This document shows positions 36,502 through 47,795 of a stretch of 64,000 nt of DNA, piece after piece. The position numbers and the translations under genes are program-made. The notes beneath the pieces were generated by a model. That model searched no databases. It saw nothing but the letters and a program-made list of their open reading frames with translations, and had not been told where the DNA came from. Numbering within the stretch: the first letter of the stretch is position 1; each line of letters starts with the position of its first letter. Source of the DNA: Cannabis sativa (lineage: Eukaryota; Streptophyta; Magnoliopsida; Rosales; Cannabaceae); assembly GCF_029168945.1 (NCBI RefSeq), contig NC_083604.1:68278211-68342210 (forward strand), in the 5' to 3' direction.

Positions 36502-37700
36502 TATTACGAAAATTATTAATTACTACGCAAGTGCACGCAATCAAGTAGTATACTCACGCAAGTGAGGTCGAACCACAGGGAATTGGATTAATTACTACTA
36601 AACTATACTTATAATTCTATTTGGCAAATCAAAAGTATTTATGATTGAAAAAGGAAGAAAGAAATTCAAGAAACTTAAAGAAATAAGTGAATATTAATCA
36701 AGATGAGAGAATAGGGAGACGAATCCTGTTGTTAAGTTACCAATGTTAATGTTTAAATGCTATCCTTCTCTTGAAGTGAATGATGATTATGAATTAACCT
36801 AGCTCTTTTCAGATCTTCTAGGTTCTAAATCTCATGCTCTCTAATTAATCTCTTAATTAAACTAACATGAAATCAGCATTAAGCAATAATCTAAATGTCA
36901 CAAAGGCTATGTAAATACTTTCGTTTCACATCAAAACCTAGACTATCCAATTTTAGCATTCTCAATTCTCACTTTTCAGATTTCGAATTGAGATCATAAA
37001 ACATGTAAAAGGTGATCAATCTTGCACATGGAAATTAAACACAAATATGAATAGTATTCACAATCAAGATGGAGGAATGACAATTAATCATTAACTAGGA
37101 AAAACTTAAACAACATTCATCATTCTCCCTAAATAGGAGTTTAGTTCAAAACATCCATAATCAAATCCATAATTAACATTGAAATAGAAAAGAACATAGA
37201 AAAATTAAAGAGAAGAGAAAGAACTAGTTGAAGCAATTGATCCGGGTCGCCACAAGCCGCTCTTCTAGCCTCCTCCTTTGTTTCTAGGGTTCCAATTCTG
37301 AATAATCCCTAATTTTCACGAACCCTCACTATTTAAACCAATTCTCATCTTTAAAATTCGTGAAATTACGAAACTGCCCAAAAATCCCGTCACTGGGGTC
37401 CCCGTCGCGATCGGGCAAAGCCCGTCGCGACGGGAGTTCAGCATCGAATTTTTGAAACTTTCTGTCAGTTCCCGTCGCGACTGGCAAATTCCCCGTCGCG
37501 ACGGGAATAGGCAGCAACACCAATTTTGGTTTTTCTTCTCGATTCTTTCACCGTTTTTCCTCAATTCTTGTACATACTTTCTTTAAATGCCCGAGGACCT
37601 GAAACAAAAGAATCAAGCGTAATATAGCCCTAAAACTAGAAACAAAGAGTGAAAACTAACCGAAATACGACCCGAATATTAGACTAATTTTAGCCTAACA
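36502..37700 (-). repeat. R4 LTR c (1199 bp), outer 5' LTR
   Basis: Near-identical to LTRs a and b. Its first palindrome pair is altered (CGCGATCGGGCAAAGCCCGT in place of CGCGACTGGCAAAGCCCCCGT). A 2-bp deletion near 36781 also distinguishes it. The target duplication AAGAA follows at 37701-37705. Confidence 0.93.
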
Positions 37701-37705
37701 AAGAA

Positions 37706-39991
37706 GAGCATGAGTTGCATCTCAGAGCGGTTTTGCAAAGATTACGGGATCACAAGCTTTATGCTAAGTTCAAAAAGTGTGAATTCTGGTTATCTCGTGT
37801 CTCATTTTTGGGGCACATAGTGGATAAAGATGGGATCATGGTGGATCCGGCTAAAATTGAAGCTGTACGGGATTGGCCAGTACCGAAGTCAGCTACAGAG
37901 GTCAGAAGTTTTCTGGGTTTGGCTGGTTATTATCGTCGGTTCGTTGAGGGTTTTTCAAAGATTGCTGTACCCTTAACGGAGCTGACCCGAAAGAACCAGA
38001 AGTTTGTTTGGACTGATCGGTGTGAGAAAAGTTTCCTGGAGTTAAAGCAACGCTTGATTACCGCTCCTGTACTAACTCTTCCTTCAGATAAGGAAAAGTT
38101 TGTGGTATATTGTGATGCCTCGAGACAGGGTCTCGGCTGTGTGCTTATGCAGGCTGGGAGGGTAATAGCTTATGCTTCTCGACAGTTAAAGGAGTACGAG
38201 CAGAGGTACCCTACTCACGATTTAGAACTCGCAGCAGTGGTATTTGCGCTAAAGATTTGGCGGCATTACCTTTATGGCGAGAAATGTGAGATATACACTG
38301 ATCATAAAAGTCTGAAATACTTCTTCACCCAGAAGGACTTGAATATGAGACAAAGACGTTGGCTAGAATTGGTGAAGGATTATGATTGTGAGATCCTTTA
38401 TCATCCTGGTAAAGCCAATGTGGTTGCTGACGCTTTGAGTAGAAAAGGTCAGAGTCAGTTGAGTACTATGAAGCAAATCTCCCGACAGTTAGCAAATGAA
38501 ATGACTCGAGCTCAGATTGAGTTGGTGGTGGGGCAATTGGCTAATATTACCCTACAATCCACTCTTTTAGAGAGAATTAAAGAAGCACAAAAGCAAGATT
38601 CAGAGTTGATAAAAACCCGAGCTAGGGTTTTGGCTGGGAAGGCTAGTGATTTCTCAGTAGATGAAACGGGAATGTTGAGATTTGGAAGTCGAGTTTGTGT
38701 GCCTATGAATGAAAACATCAAGAAAGAGATCATGGATGAGTCTCACACGACTCCTTATTCAGTTCATCCAGGGTCGACAAAGATGTATCAAGACCTGAAA
38801 GCCATGTTTTGGTGGCCAGGCATGAAGAATGACATCGCTGAGTATGTTGCAAAGTGCCTTACATGTCAGCAAGTGAAAGCTGAACACCAGCGACCTGCAG
38901 GGTTGCTGCAACCACTGAAAATACCAGAATGGAAATGGGAAGATATAGCTATGGACTTCGTGGTAGGTATGCCTAGAACCACGGGACAATTTGACTCTGT
39001 GTGGGTCATAGTGGACAGGTTTACAAAGTCTGCTCACTTTTTACCTGTTCGGACGAATTTCTCCATTGATCAGTATGCTGAATTATATGTTAGAGAAATT
39101 GTTCGTCTGCACGGTGTCCCAAAGTCCATTGTGTCGGATAGAGATCCGAAGTTTACATCGAGATTCTGGGAGAGTCTGCATCGAGCTATGGGAACTCAGT
39201 TAAAGTTCAGCACAGCTTTTCATCCTCAGACGGATGGGCAATCCGAGAGGACCATTCAGATTTTAGAGGACATGCTACGGGCATGTGTGCTTGACTTTGA
39301 GGGATCATGGGTAAAGTACCTTCCCCTGATCGAGTTTTCTTATAATAACAGCTATCAGGCAACAATCGGGATGGCTCCCTATGAACTTTTATATGGAAGA
39401 AAATGTAGATCGCCCATTCACTGGGATGAAGTGGGTGAAAGAAAGTTCTTGGGTCCCGAAGCTGTTCAGAAAACAAGTGAGGCAGTTGATAAGATTAGAG
39501 CGCGAATGCTCGCGGCTCAGAGTAGGCAAAAGAGTTATGCCGATCCAAAGCGTCGAGATATTGATTTTCAAGTTGGGGACATGGTATTTCTCCGAATATC
39601 TCCGATGAAAGGCATAAAACGCTTTGGGAAGAAAGGAAAGCTTAGCCCGAGGTTCATTGGACCTTTTGAAATCCTTGAGAGGATAGGGCAAGTAGCGTAC
39701 AGGTTGGCTATGCCCCCAGCGCTGGCAGCTGTACATAATGTGTTTCATGTTTCAATGCTTCGGAAATATGTCTCAGACTCGTCCCATGTTCTGAATTATG
39801 AAGCATTGGAACTTCAGCCGGACTTGTCATACGAGGAACAACCAGTGCAGATACTTGATAGAAGAGAAAAAGTCTTGAGAAGCAAGACAGTGGCACTGGT
39901 GAAAGTACTGTGGAGGAACAGTAAAGTAGAAGAGGCAACTTGGGAACTCGAGACGGATATGCAGCAGAAATATCCGGAGTTGTTCAGGTAA
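37706..39991 (+). CDS. R3 gag-pol, part 2: RT end, RNase H, integrase, chromodomain
   Basis: It resumes the R3 frame at GAG CAT GAG directly after the second AAGAA, in phase with codon 768 of part 1. The RT thumb is followed by RNase H ([30 protein letters not shown]). The integrase zinc region has two His and CLTCQQ, and the catalytic core has [20 protein letters not shown] and [13 protein letters not shown]-type region (RFIGPFE) and a C-terminal chromodomain-like segment (about 39830-39990) follow. TAA ends it at 39991, 21 nt before the polypurine tract. No internal stop or frameshift. Alone it has no start codon, so the split gene is inactive as it stands. Confidence 0.9.
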   Translation, partial: EHELHLRAVLQRLRDHKLYAKFKKCEFWLSRVSFLGHIVDKDGIMVDPAKIEAVRDWPVPKSATEVRSFLGLAGYYRRFVEGFSKIAVPLTELTRKNQKFVWTDRCEKSFLELKQRLITAPVLTLPSDKEKFVVYCDASRQGLGCVLMQAGRVIAYASRQLKEYEQRYPTHDLELAAVVFALKIWRHYLYGEKCEIYTDHKSLKYFFTQKDLNMRQRRWLELVKDYDCEILYHPGKANVVADALSRKGQSQLSTMKQISRQLANEMTRAQIELVVGQLANITLQSTLLERIKEAQKQDSELIKTRARVLAGKASDFSVDETGMLRFGSRVCVPMNENIKKEIMDESHTTPYSVHPGSTKMYQDLKAMFWWPGMKNDIAEYVAKCLTCQQVKAEHQRPAGLLQPLKIPEWKWEDIAMDFVVGMPRTTGQFDSVWVIVDRFTKSAHFLPVRTNFSIDQYAELYVREIVRLHGVPKSIVSDRDPKFTSRFWESLHRAMGTQLKFSTAFHPQTDGQSERTIQILEDMLRACVLDFEGSWVKYLPLIEFSYNNSYQATIGMAPYELLYGRKCRSPIHWDEVGERKFLGPEAVQKTSEAVDKIRARMLAAQSRQKSYADPKRRDIDFQVGDMVFLRISPMKGIKRFGKKGKLSPRFIGPFEILERIGQVAYRLAMPPALAAVHNVFHVSMLRKYVSDSSHVLNYEALELQPDLSYEEQPVQILDRREKVLRSKTVALVKVLWRNSKVEEATWELETDMQQKYPELFR

Positions 39992-40012
39992 ATTTCGGGA
40001 CGAAATTTCTAT

Positions 40013-40022
40013 AAGGAGGGGG
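40013..40022 (+). other. R3 polypurine tract
   Basis: AAGGAGGGGG lies 4 nt before the 3' LTR (40027) and would prime plus-strand DNA synthesis. Confidence 0.85.
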
Positions 40023-40026
40023 TAAT

Positions 40027-42304
40027 TGTAATACCCGGAATTAAGAAATGGATTAGCAAAACCCTAACTAGATAATTATGTATAATTGAGGAAATTATAT
40101 TATTATATAATTTAATATATGTGAAATTATATGAATTTTATTATGTTAAGACCCCGTTGGTGAGCCAGGGGCATTTTAGTAATTATGACCCGAGAAGGGT
40201 AAAATTATGAAATTAATTTGATTACGTGCTTAATGGAACTATATTATTATATAGTATACCTGTGTTGTCTTTTCAGGTGTGTTCTGACAGGTTAGCGCGG
40301 TATAGTCACAACCGGGAATTTCGGGCCGAACCGGGTTCGGGCCCGAAATGTAAATTGGATTGATAATTTGGCATTTTATTTGATGAATGATAATCTGAAA
40401 TTTATTTGAAATTAATTGAGTATTGAAATGACTTATTTACCCTTGTGAGGGTGTAGGTGTGAATAATAAGCCATGAGGGCATTTTGGTCATTTGACCCCT
40501 ATTTACTATGTTTGATTAAAATTGATTTTTAATGAAATGAAATGCAAAATTCTGGTTTTACTTTCACTCTTGGCCGACCCCCTCTCTCTCCCAAACCCTC
40601 TTATTATTTCAAAGTTGAATTTGAAGAAAAGCATGCTTTAAGTTGTTTGTTGGTTTGCATGTTTAGGGAAATGGATGTTTAATCTTGATAATTTGTGTGT
40701 TAATCTCTTGATTTGTGTTTGATTGGGCTTAGAGTACAATTCAAGGATGTTTTACATGCTTAATCTAATTTTTTTATCTATTGTTTTACTGCTGGAAATT
40801 GAATAAGTATGTGTTGGGTTAAAGTTCATGTTCTTGAACTTGGAGTTTTGCTAGTTGAAGCATGATTTGTGATTATTGTGCAATCTGAAATTATGGGGTT
40901 TATTGTTGGATTTTGATGCATAATTATGTGTTTTAGAACCTATAATATTTGCTAGCTGCTATAAGTGGGTTAATTGTGAAATTGGTTGTGAAAAGCAAGC
41001 TTGAGTTCATGGAACTCAAGCTTGGTGCTTTAATGGCACTTTTTGATTTTTAGTGCAATTGTTGGGTTTAAGTTGTGGAATATGTTTATTATGACATATA
41101 TTGATGCTCTGGAAAGTTTGGGAATGATTTGAGTGAGTTTTGGGGGTTTAAAGATTGAGAAATTTCGTGTTCTCTGCCCAGACAACCGGAATTCCGGTTG
41201 GTTTATCCGGAATTCCGGTTGGAGTTCATCGGGAAATGCTGAAATTTGTTTTGGCCATAACTTTTGACTCGGGACTCCGTTTGGGACGTTCTTTATACCG
41301 TTGGAAAGCTCTTTTCGAGCTCTATGTGATTATCTGTATTTGAAATGCCATGAATTTATTTTATGAATGTGAAATCAGGGGTTAACCCTATTTGTGAAAA
41401 TCTCGGATTGTGTGTGACTAGGATTACCGGCACACGGTCGGGGAGCACCCGGGGATTTGGAATCTCTACTATTGCGGGACAACAGGTAAGACAGTGATTA
41501 GCACGTAGAGTATGCGCAGTGGCGCTTATGTTGAGAATGATATGCATGAATGTTAAGTAACCGGGATTAGGGTTATTACCCTAATAGGAACGGTCTAATA
41601 GCCTAGGGTTATTACCCTAGTGATATATGTGTATAAATGCCATGCCATGTTAATTGAAATGAGATTTAAGGATTATGTGCTCAAGGCATAATCAGGTTGG
41701 ACTCGGTACTCATAACCGAGATGAACCACTTCTAAGGCCTTAATGTATTTAGACGTGTGAGAGTAACACGTGGGTCTACGTCACGTAGATTTAATTAGAT
41801 GTGTGAGCGCAACACATAGGTCTACGCCACGTAGACATAAATGGGCATGATGAAATAATATTCAGGTCTGTGCTATACAGACATATGTGAATGAGCATAA
41901 TATATTTATTATGATTTATACTGTCTTGCTGGGCTTGGCTCACGGGTGCTCTACTGTGCAGGAAAGGGTAAGGCATTAGCTGATCAGCCATGAGTTTCAG
42001 GAGCAGGGCGAAGAATGTACATGTTCATGCCACTTCAGACCAAGCGGGTTATGGGTCTAACAGTGTTGACTTTTGTATTCTGTTTTGCCGCTTAGGTCGG
42101 CTAGTAAGAAAGAACTTGTAATAAGTTTGTAAATATTTTTGGGATCCCAACTATTTTGAAAAGTTTAAATATATTACAAGTTTATTTTCAGTCTGTTTAA
42201 TATAAAAGTTTAAATTTTGCGCTATTTTAATTAGTAATCCCGGTTAGGGGATTAGGGCCTTATAAGTATTTTGGGTAGCGTGCCTAATTATTTAGGGTGT
42301 TACA
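40027..42304 (+). repeat. R3 3' LTR (2278 bp)
   Basis: Partner of 21530-23819. The palindrome pair is retained: CAACCGGAATTCCGGTTG at 41183-41200 and core CCGGAATTCCGG at 41207-41218, again 21 bp centre to centre. It ends in GTTACA directly before TSD CTGTC. Confidence 0.95.
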
Positions 42305-42309
42305 CTGTC

Positions 42310-43157
42310 TTTCCCTGAAGCTGATCGAAAAGATCATCGATCCTAGGCAACGGGTACTTGTTCTTAATCGTCAGCTTGTTTAGTTCCCGATAATCAATAC
42401 ACATTCTGAGGGAACCATCTTTCTTTTTCACAAAAAGAACCGGAGCTCCCCAGGGCGATACACTGGGTCGAATAAACCCAATATCAAGCATCCCCTGAAG
42501 TTGTAACTTAAGCTCCTTGAGTTCTGCTGGAGCCATCCTATATGGAGCTTTAGAAACAGGTTCGACTCCAGGTGCCAAATCAATAACAAAGTCAATCTCT
42601 CGCTGTGGCGGCAATCCCGGCAACTCCTCGGGAAACACATCAAGAAAATCTTTCACCACCCGGACTACCTCAGGCCCAAATGTTTCAGGTCTGCTGGAGT
42701 CAAATACTACCGCTAGAAATCCTACACAACCATTGCATAGTAAATCGCTAGCTCTCAGCACAGAAATAACTGGGATCCGAGACCCCTGAACCGATCCAAC
42801 ATAAACAAATGGATCTTCACCTTCCGGCTGAAAAGTCACCATTTTACGCCTACAATCTATACTGGCCGAATACTTGGATAGAAAATCCATTCCTAGTATA
42901 ATATCAAACTCAGTTAATTTCAATTCTATGAGGTCAGTACTCAATTCCCTATCTTCGATCCTAATCGGCATAGACCTAATGCGCCTATTAGAGATAACTA
43001 ATTCCCCGCTAGGCATTAGGGTTCCAAACCCTCTTTCTAAAATATCACAAGGCCTACCCAAAAGATCAATCACTCTTGTAGCCACATATGAACGTGTAGC
43101 TCCCGAGTCAAATAATACTGTAAATAAGAAGTTGTTGACGGGAAGCTGACCTGTCAC
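42310..43157 (-). pseudogene. R2 protease and first half of RT
   Basis: It carries aspartic protease [10 protein letters not shown], the linker with [20 protein letters not shown], and the RT fingers with [16 protein letters not shown] and [18 protein letters not shown]. It stops at the R3 insertion and continues at 21524 on the other side. It is shifted relative to gag by a frameshift near 43160-43180. Confidence 0.88.
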
Positions 43158-44380
43158 AACAGAAGGACCGGGCCGGCGTCAGCTTGGGTAATGGCAAACA
43201 CACGAGCAGGAACCGGTTTCACCTCAGCTTTCGGCTCCTCTTTCTTTGCCTGGGGGCAATCTTTCTTGAAATGCCCCACCATGCCACACATGAAGCATGT
43301 CTTCCGGTTACATTCTCCTGGATGATGTTTCTTGCACCTTGGACACTCAGGATAAGAATAACCCTGGCGTCCTCCTCTGCCTTGGTTCCCACGGAACCGC
43401 TTGCTTTGCCCCGAGCCACCAGAAGCTGGAACAACTTTTCTTTTCTGTTCAGTGGTGGAGTCACCACCATCCCTACCATAAACAGGAGTAGGAACAGTGG
43501 GGGTTCCACCGACACTCGGAGTCACCCGGGGCTCCTGAAGAAACTTCACTGCACCCTCGGCTCTCAAAGCCTTCTCAACCATATCTGCATACGTGGTTGC
43601 TTCAGTAGTTGTAATAACTAGATCATGCCGGATCTTTGCACTCAAACCCGCTAAATATTTTTCTTTCTTACTGAAGTCCGTGGGCACAATTCCTGCTCCC
43701 AACTTAGCCAACCGATCAAACTTTGTCGTGTATTCAGTGACTGACATTCCCTCAGTCTGAACTAGATCAGTGAACTCTTTCCGCTTTGCACTGCGGACCG
43801 CTTCGTTATAATACTTGGAGTTAAATAACTCCTTAAATTCTTCCCAGGTCATCAGCGTGACGTCCCGAGTGAGGGTTATCAACTCCCACCACACGAGAGC
43901 ATCTTCCTGAAATTGGAAAGTGGCGCAGGTCACCCGGTCATTTCCAACCACTCCCATGAAGTTGAGAATACGCTCGATCATCAAAAGCCACTGTTCGGCC
44001 TTCATCACATCAGGGCCTCCCAGAAACACTGGAGGTGCCTGTTTTCGAAATCTTTCGTACAACGGTTCCATACGGTTGCAACCAACAGGTTGTTCTGCTG
44101 GCACCGCAGGAACTGCAACAGCCTGAACCACTTGAGGAGGCACGGCAGGAGGACCCTGCTGCCTCAATCTTTGGATCTCTTCATCTTGCTGGCGGATTCT
44201 ATCTTGCATCTCCGCAAATCTTTGCTCCCAATCAGGAGGAGCTTGAGGTGGATTTACAGGGCGACCACCCTTAGCTCTGCCACGGCCACGACCGCGACCA
44301 CGAGGATTTTGAGGATTCCTCTGACCACCTCCGGTCTCAACCATGCCACCCTGACTTCTTGTATTTCGCGGGGCGTCCAT
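43154..44380 (-). pseudogene. R2 gag with zinc knuckle
   Basis: ATG at 44380 (MDAPRNTRSQGG), then an Arg/Gly-rich N-terminus, gag core (MTWEEFKELFNSKYYNEAV), and zinc knuckle CFMCGMVGHFKKDC with canonical CX2CX4HX4C. It runs out of frame at ADAGPVLLL just before the protease. R3 has no stop here and R1 keeps the same TQAEANAGPS context, so this is a mutation rather than programmed frameshifting. Confidence 0.88.
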
Positions 44381-44648
44381 TTAATAGGACTTAGCCTACG
44401 AATCCATAAGCCAGGCAGGTTAGACAGCGATCAAAATTAACACCGCTCTTAATAACTTAAAGGCAACACACTTTCTTTTCTTTTTAAGAAAAATATATTT
44501 AATTTAAATCTAATATGCTTCCTAACACGCTTTCACATTCACATTTATTTAAGGTACTAAACAAGTACAGGCTTACTGAACCGTGAACTGAGCTTTCTCT
44601 GATGAAGATTGTACATGTCATAGCAAGCTTCGGTAGACAAACCTGGCG

Positions 44649-44660
44649 GCTCTGATACCA
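44649..44660 (-). other. R2 primer-binding site (initiator tRNA-Met)
   Basis: GCTCTGATACCA on the plus strand is TGGTATCAGAGC on the minus strand, 4 nt from the 5' LTR of R2. It proves minus orientation. Confidence 0.9.
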
Positions 44661-44664
44661 AAAT

Positions 44665-46740
44665 TGTAACGCCCTAATGCTAAGGCACGCTACAGTGCTT
44701 TTTTAATTATTGTGCAATCTTTGCTAATCAAAGAAATTTCTCGAAAAACGTGTCAAATTAAAACTTTTGCATTAAATACTAAACTTTGTAATTTAATAAA
44801 ATATTTACAAGTGTCGGGATCCCGTTCTTTTAAACTTTATAAAATTTACTTTTCAAGCATGCATTCCAAAATATACAGATTTACAGGTCGCACAGCGACT
44901 TTCAAAATACAACTCCCAGATGTCCCGAGACCGAACACTCCAGGTCGCGCTGCTTGACATGTACAATCTCACCCGAGCTCAGGTTCACTCCTGTTCAGCC
45001 TTCGCCTTTCCTTTACCTACACATGGAAGCAGAAACTGTGAGTCAACAGACTCAGTAAGAAATGCATATAACATATCATATAATATCCAACCTGTAAATA
45101 GGCGCCCATACACCTATTTACATAGCTTAACAGATGAGTATGAACGTTCTAACTAGGATACGACCATGTACCATGTACCACATGCACTCAGTATACCTTC
45201 GTATTAGTGTAGGTAAGGTATGACCGCACCTTGAGTACTATCTAGTGTTGTACCACAGACACCTTGTACCTTCCCGTACAAGTGCTGGTAACACTGTGAT
45301 GTACTTCTAAACATCATACACCTTACCAATGCACTCCGTACCGCAACCGTACAAGTGTTGGTAGTGTATGAATCACAACAAATAAGCATGTATACATATT
45401 AACACATACATACATTCAGATAATCACATCATACAGTATACACAGTTCTTACCTGTTTTCCGAATTCAAGTGTGCTGGCCGACCTGAACGGAATTTCTGT
45501 GCTAGATGGATGCCCCAATCACATTTTAAAACCGGGTAAGTCACATGATTAAAACTCTAATCCCGGGAACCCAAAATCAAAACCCTAGGTTCTGCTATAC
45601 TCTAAAGGGGCTATTCTAACTCTGGAAATGGGGAAACACCCAACCGAGGCACTGAAATGGACAAAAATTGAGAAAACGAAGTGTTCGGGATTCCTGCCAA
45701 AACCGGCTAGCCGGTTTTTGTGGCACTGCAAACCGGCTAGCCGGTTTGCACCAGTAATCCCAAATCATTTCATCTCTTGCTCAATTTTCCACCAAATGTT
45801 ACCAAACTTTCCAGAGTACCTATTCAATGCATATACAATAAAACCCAGCCAGTATTTCACAGAAAAACAAACCAAATCAATTTATGCCATTAAAGCTCAA
45901 AGCTTTGAACTTTAAACCTAAAATTGCATAAAATCATCAACACCCACTAAAACCAGCAGCTAGGACTTAGAATCAACTCAACTAAACCCTAAAATCCGAA
46001 TTCTAAATATAAGAAAACCTAAGAGCCACCAAACCTAGAAATCTCACATTCAACCTTCCATAAAATTCAAGAACTAGAGAGGGATAAGACTAGGGCTTAC
46101 CTTAGCTTCAATACCCTTGAATCTCTACTGATTTCCCAGCAAAAGAAGCAAAGAACTCCCCTGATTTCTCCTTGGTTTGGTGCAGCTCGAAGGGAAAGAG
46201 AGAAAGAGAAGGAATTCTCCAATTTTTGGTTTTTCTTTCTTTTTTTTTTTAATTAAGTAAATGATTTACTTAACTCATTTTGGCTGAAAAAAGAATGCTA
46301 GGTGTCAACTAAAGGGACAGCCACCTATTCCACTTAATAGCAAAAGACTAAAATGCCCTTTAGACTTAAAACTATGGTATTTTTGAAACTAGGGGTAAAA
46401 TGGTCAAATTCCATAACCCCGCTCAATCCCGATAATTTATTTTCTCCAAATTATTTCCCACTATGAAATAGGGTTCTAAACTTACCCATGTGATCAATCT
46501 AGCCATCCATCGCATTTTCCGTTGTCGCCGAGCAAAAATTACAAAATTAACATATTTCACATATAAACTAAATAATACCCCTAGAGTTTAATAAAATCTC
46601 CGAAATTGAGAAATTATAACTCTAATATTTATTTCTAAATATTGGGGTCCACAATTAAATTAATTCACAAATAATAATAAAATAATAAAAATTAGTGCTA
46701 ATTGCCTTTACTAATCCACATTACTAGAGCGGTCATTACA
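44665..46740 (-). repeat. R2 5' LTR (2076 bp)
   Basis: Partner of 16890-18961. It holds the intact palindrome pair: a 20-bp perfect palindrome at 45699-45718 and a 24-bp perfect palindrome at 45727-45750, both with core AACCGGCTAGCCGGTT, centres 30 bp apart. It ends at the second ACATC. Confidence 0.95.
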
Positions 46741-46745
46741 ACATC

Positions 46746-47567
46746 CAAGTGTTGGGAGAGTCTATAACGAGCAATGGGTACCAAGTTAAAATTCAATATA
46801 ACCTTTCATCTTCAGAATAATAGTCAATTTGAGAGAACTATTTAGATACCTGAGGGTATGTTACGGGCATGTGTATTAGACTTTGAGGATTCTTAGGATA
46901 AGTATCTCCCTCTGATTGAGTTCTCATACAATAATAGTTATTAGAGTAGTATTGGTGTAGCACCATACAAAATGATTTACGAAAGAAAATGTCGTTCACC
47001 CATTCATTGGGATGAAGTTGGTGAATGGAGGTACCTAGGACCTAATGCAGTTCAAGGAACGAGTGAGGCTAGGAAAGATTCGAGTTCGTGTGTTTACTTT
47101 ACAGAGTATACAAAAGAGCTACGCTAATCCAAATCATAGAATCTTGAATTCCAGGTTGGGAATTTCGTCTTTCTTCGGGTGTTCCCAGTGAAAGGAGCTC
47201 ATAAATTGGAAAGAAAAAAGAGTTACGTCCCAGATTTACCAGTCCGTTTGAGTTTTTGGAAAGGGTAGGTCAAGTAGCTTATCAGTTATCCATACCCCTG
47301 CTTTATTTAGACTGCACAATATGTATTTCAATGTTTCAGAGGTATGAGCCAAATACGATCCATATGAGTCAAATACGATCCATATACTGAGTTACGAGGA
47401 TATTAAACTTGAAACAGACTTGTCATATGAGGAACAATCAATCCAAATTTTTTAACAGCTAAGAGAAAGTGTTGCAGATTAAGACTATTCTGCTAGTTAA
47501 GGAGCTGTGGATGAACAACAAGATTGAAAAGGCGACCTAGGAGTTAGGGTCGTAGATGTGGGAGATG
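46746..47567 (+). pseudogene. R1 integrase remnant, C-terminal part
   Basis: It resumes R1 after R2. Matches to R3 include WESL...[28 protein letters not shown] and [14 protein letters not shown], then a decayed chromodomain tail up to about 47560. Many stops and frameshifts, plus a 20-bp tandem duplication at 47346-47385. It ends without a polypurine tract or own LTR; the next sequence is a different repeat. Confidence 0.85.
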
Positions 47568-47795
47568 TGTAACGTCCCCGCTTCAAGCCTCCATTGGGTC
47601 CTTACACCCACGGAATGAATGGCTCTTATACACGAGTACGTCACTCTGGCTGCTTCTTGGATTGATGACTGACCCTACAGACCAACACGAGTGTTTCCAG
47701 CATGCTTTGTCCTCACTCGCACGCTTCCTGGGAAAACTTCCCAGGAGGTCACCCATCCTGAAATCGCCCCAAGTCAAGCACGCTTAACTATGGAG
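47568..47795 (-). mobile_element. 5S-rRNA-derived fragment, Cassandra-like TRIM LTR piece
   Basis: On the minus strand it begins inside a 5S-like region: AGTTAAGCGTGCTTG (47775-47789, box A region) and GGATGGGTGACCTCCTGGGA (47739-47758, box C region). It then runs through unique sequence to ...GACGTTACA at 47568, an LTR-type CA end. The 5' third of 5S is missing because R5 begins at 47796. Cassandra TRIM elements are known to carry 5S sequences in their LTRs; assignment is by that feature only. It is not a functional 5S gene. Confidence 0.65.

Larger units (their letters stand above)
26455..37700 (-). mobile_element. R4: tandem array of a gag-protease Athila-like element (LTR-int-LTR-int-LTR)
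   Basis: Three near-identical LTRs (26455-27656, 31481-32679, 36502-37700) alternate with two near-identical internal regions (27657-31480 and 32680-36501), all on the minus strand. The whole array has one target duplication, AAGAA (26450-26454 and 37701-37705). Each internal region has a tRNA-Asp-type PBS, a gag-protease frame, a 3' non-coding part and a polypurine tract. There is no RT, RNase H, integrase or env-like frame. It is non-autonomous, like so-called TR-GAG elements. The tandem form probably arose by LTR-LTR unequal recombination. Confidence 0.92.
21530..42304 (+). mobile_element. R3: full-length Tekay-type chromovirus, plus strand, split by R4
   Basis: LTRs at 21530-23819 and 40027-42304 run TGTAATACCC...TTACA. 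TSD CTGTC lies at 21525-21529 and 42305-42309. The PBS TGGTATCAGAGC (initiator tRNA-Met) is at 23823-23834 and the polypurine tract AAGGAGGGGG at 40013-40022. It inserted in R2 reverse transcriptase. R4 (26455-37700) splits its own RT. Without R4 the element is about 9.5 kb with one continuous gag-pol frame, so it was probably autonomous before R4 landed. Confidence 0.95.
16890..46740 (-). mobile_element. R2: full-length Tekay-type chromovirus, minus strand, split by R3
   Basis: LTRs at 16890-18961 and 44665-46740 begin TGTAACGCCC and end TTACA on the plus strand; the outer TSD is ACATC. The primer-binding site complementary to initiator tRNA-Met lies at 44649-44660 (TGGTATCAGAGC on the minus strand). 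A purine tract (GGGGGG) lies next to 18962. The internal order on the minus strand is gag, protease, RT, RNase H, integrase, chromodomain. R3 interrupts it at 21530-42304. Without R3 the element would be about 9.1 kb. The LTRs are highly similar, so insertion was relatively recent. Confidence 0.93.

Noticed and set aside
43154..43180. programmed frameshift between gag and protease in R2
   Set aside because: R3, with the same architecture, has a single continuous frame, and there is no slippery heptamer at the shift. A mutation is simpler.
47700..47795. functional 5S rRNA gene
   Set aside because: Only the middle and 3' promoter-bearing part is recognisable, with substitutions, and it is fused to non-5S DNA and truncated by the copia LTR.
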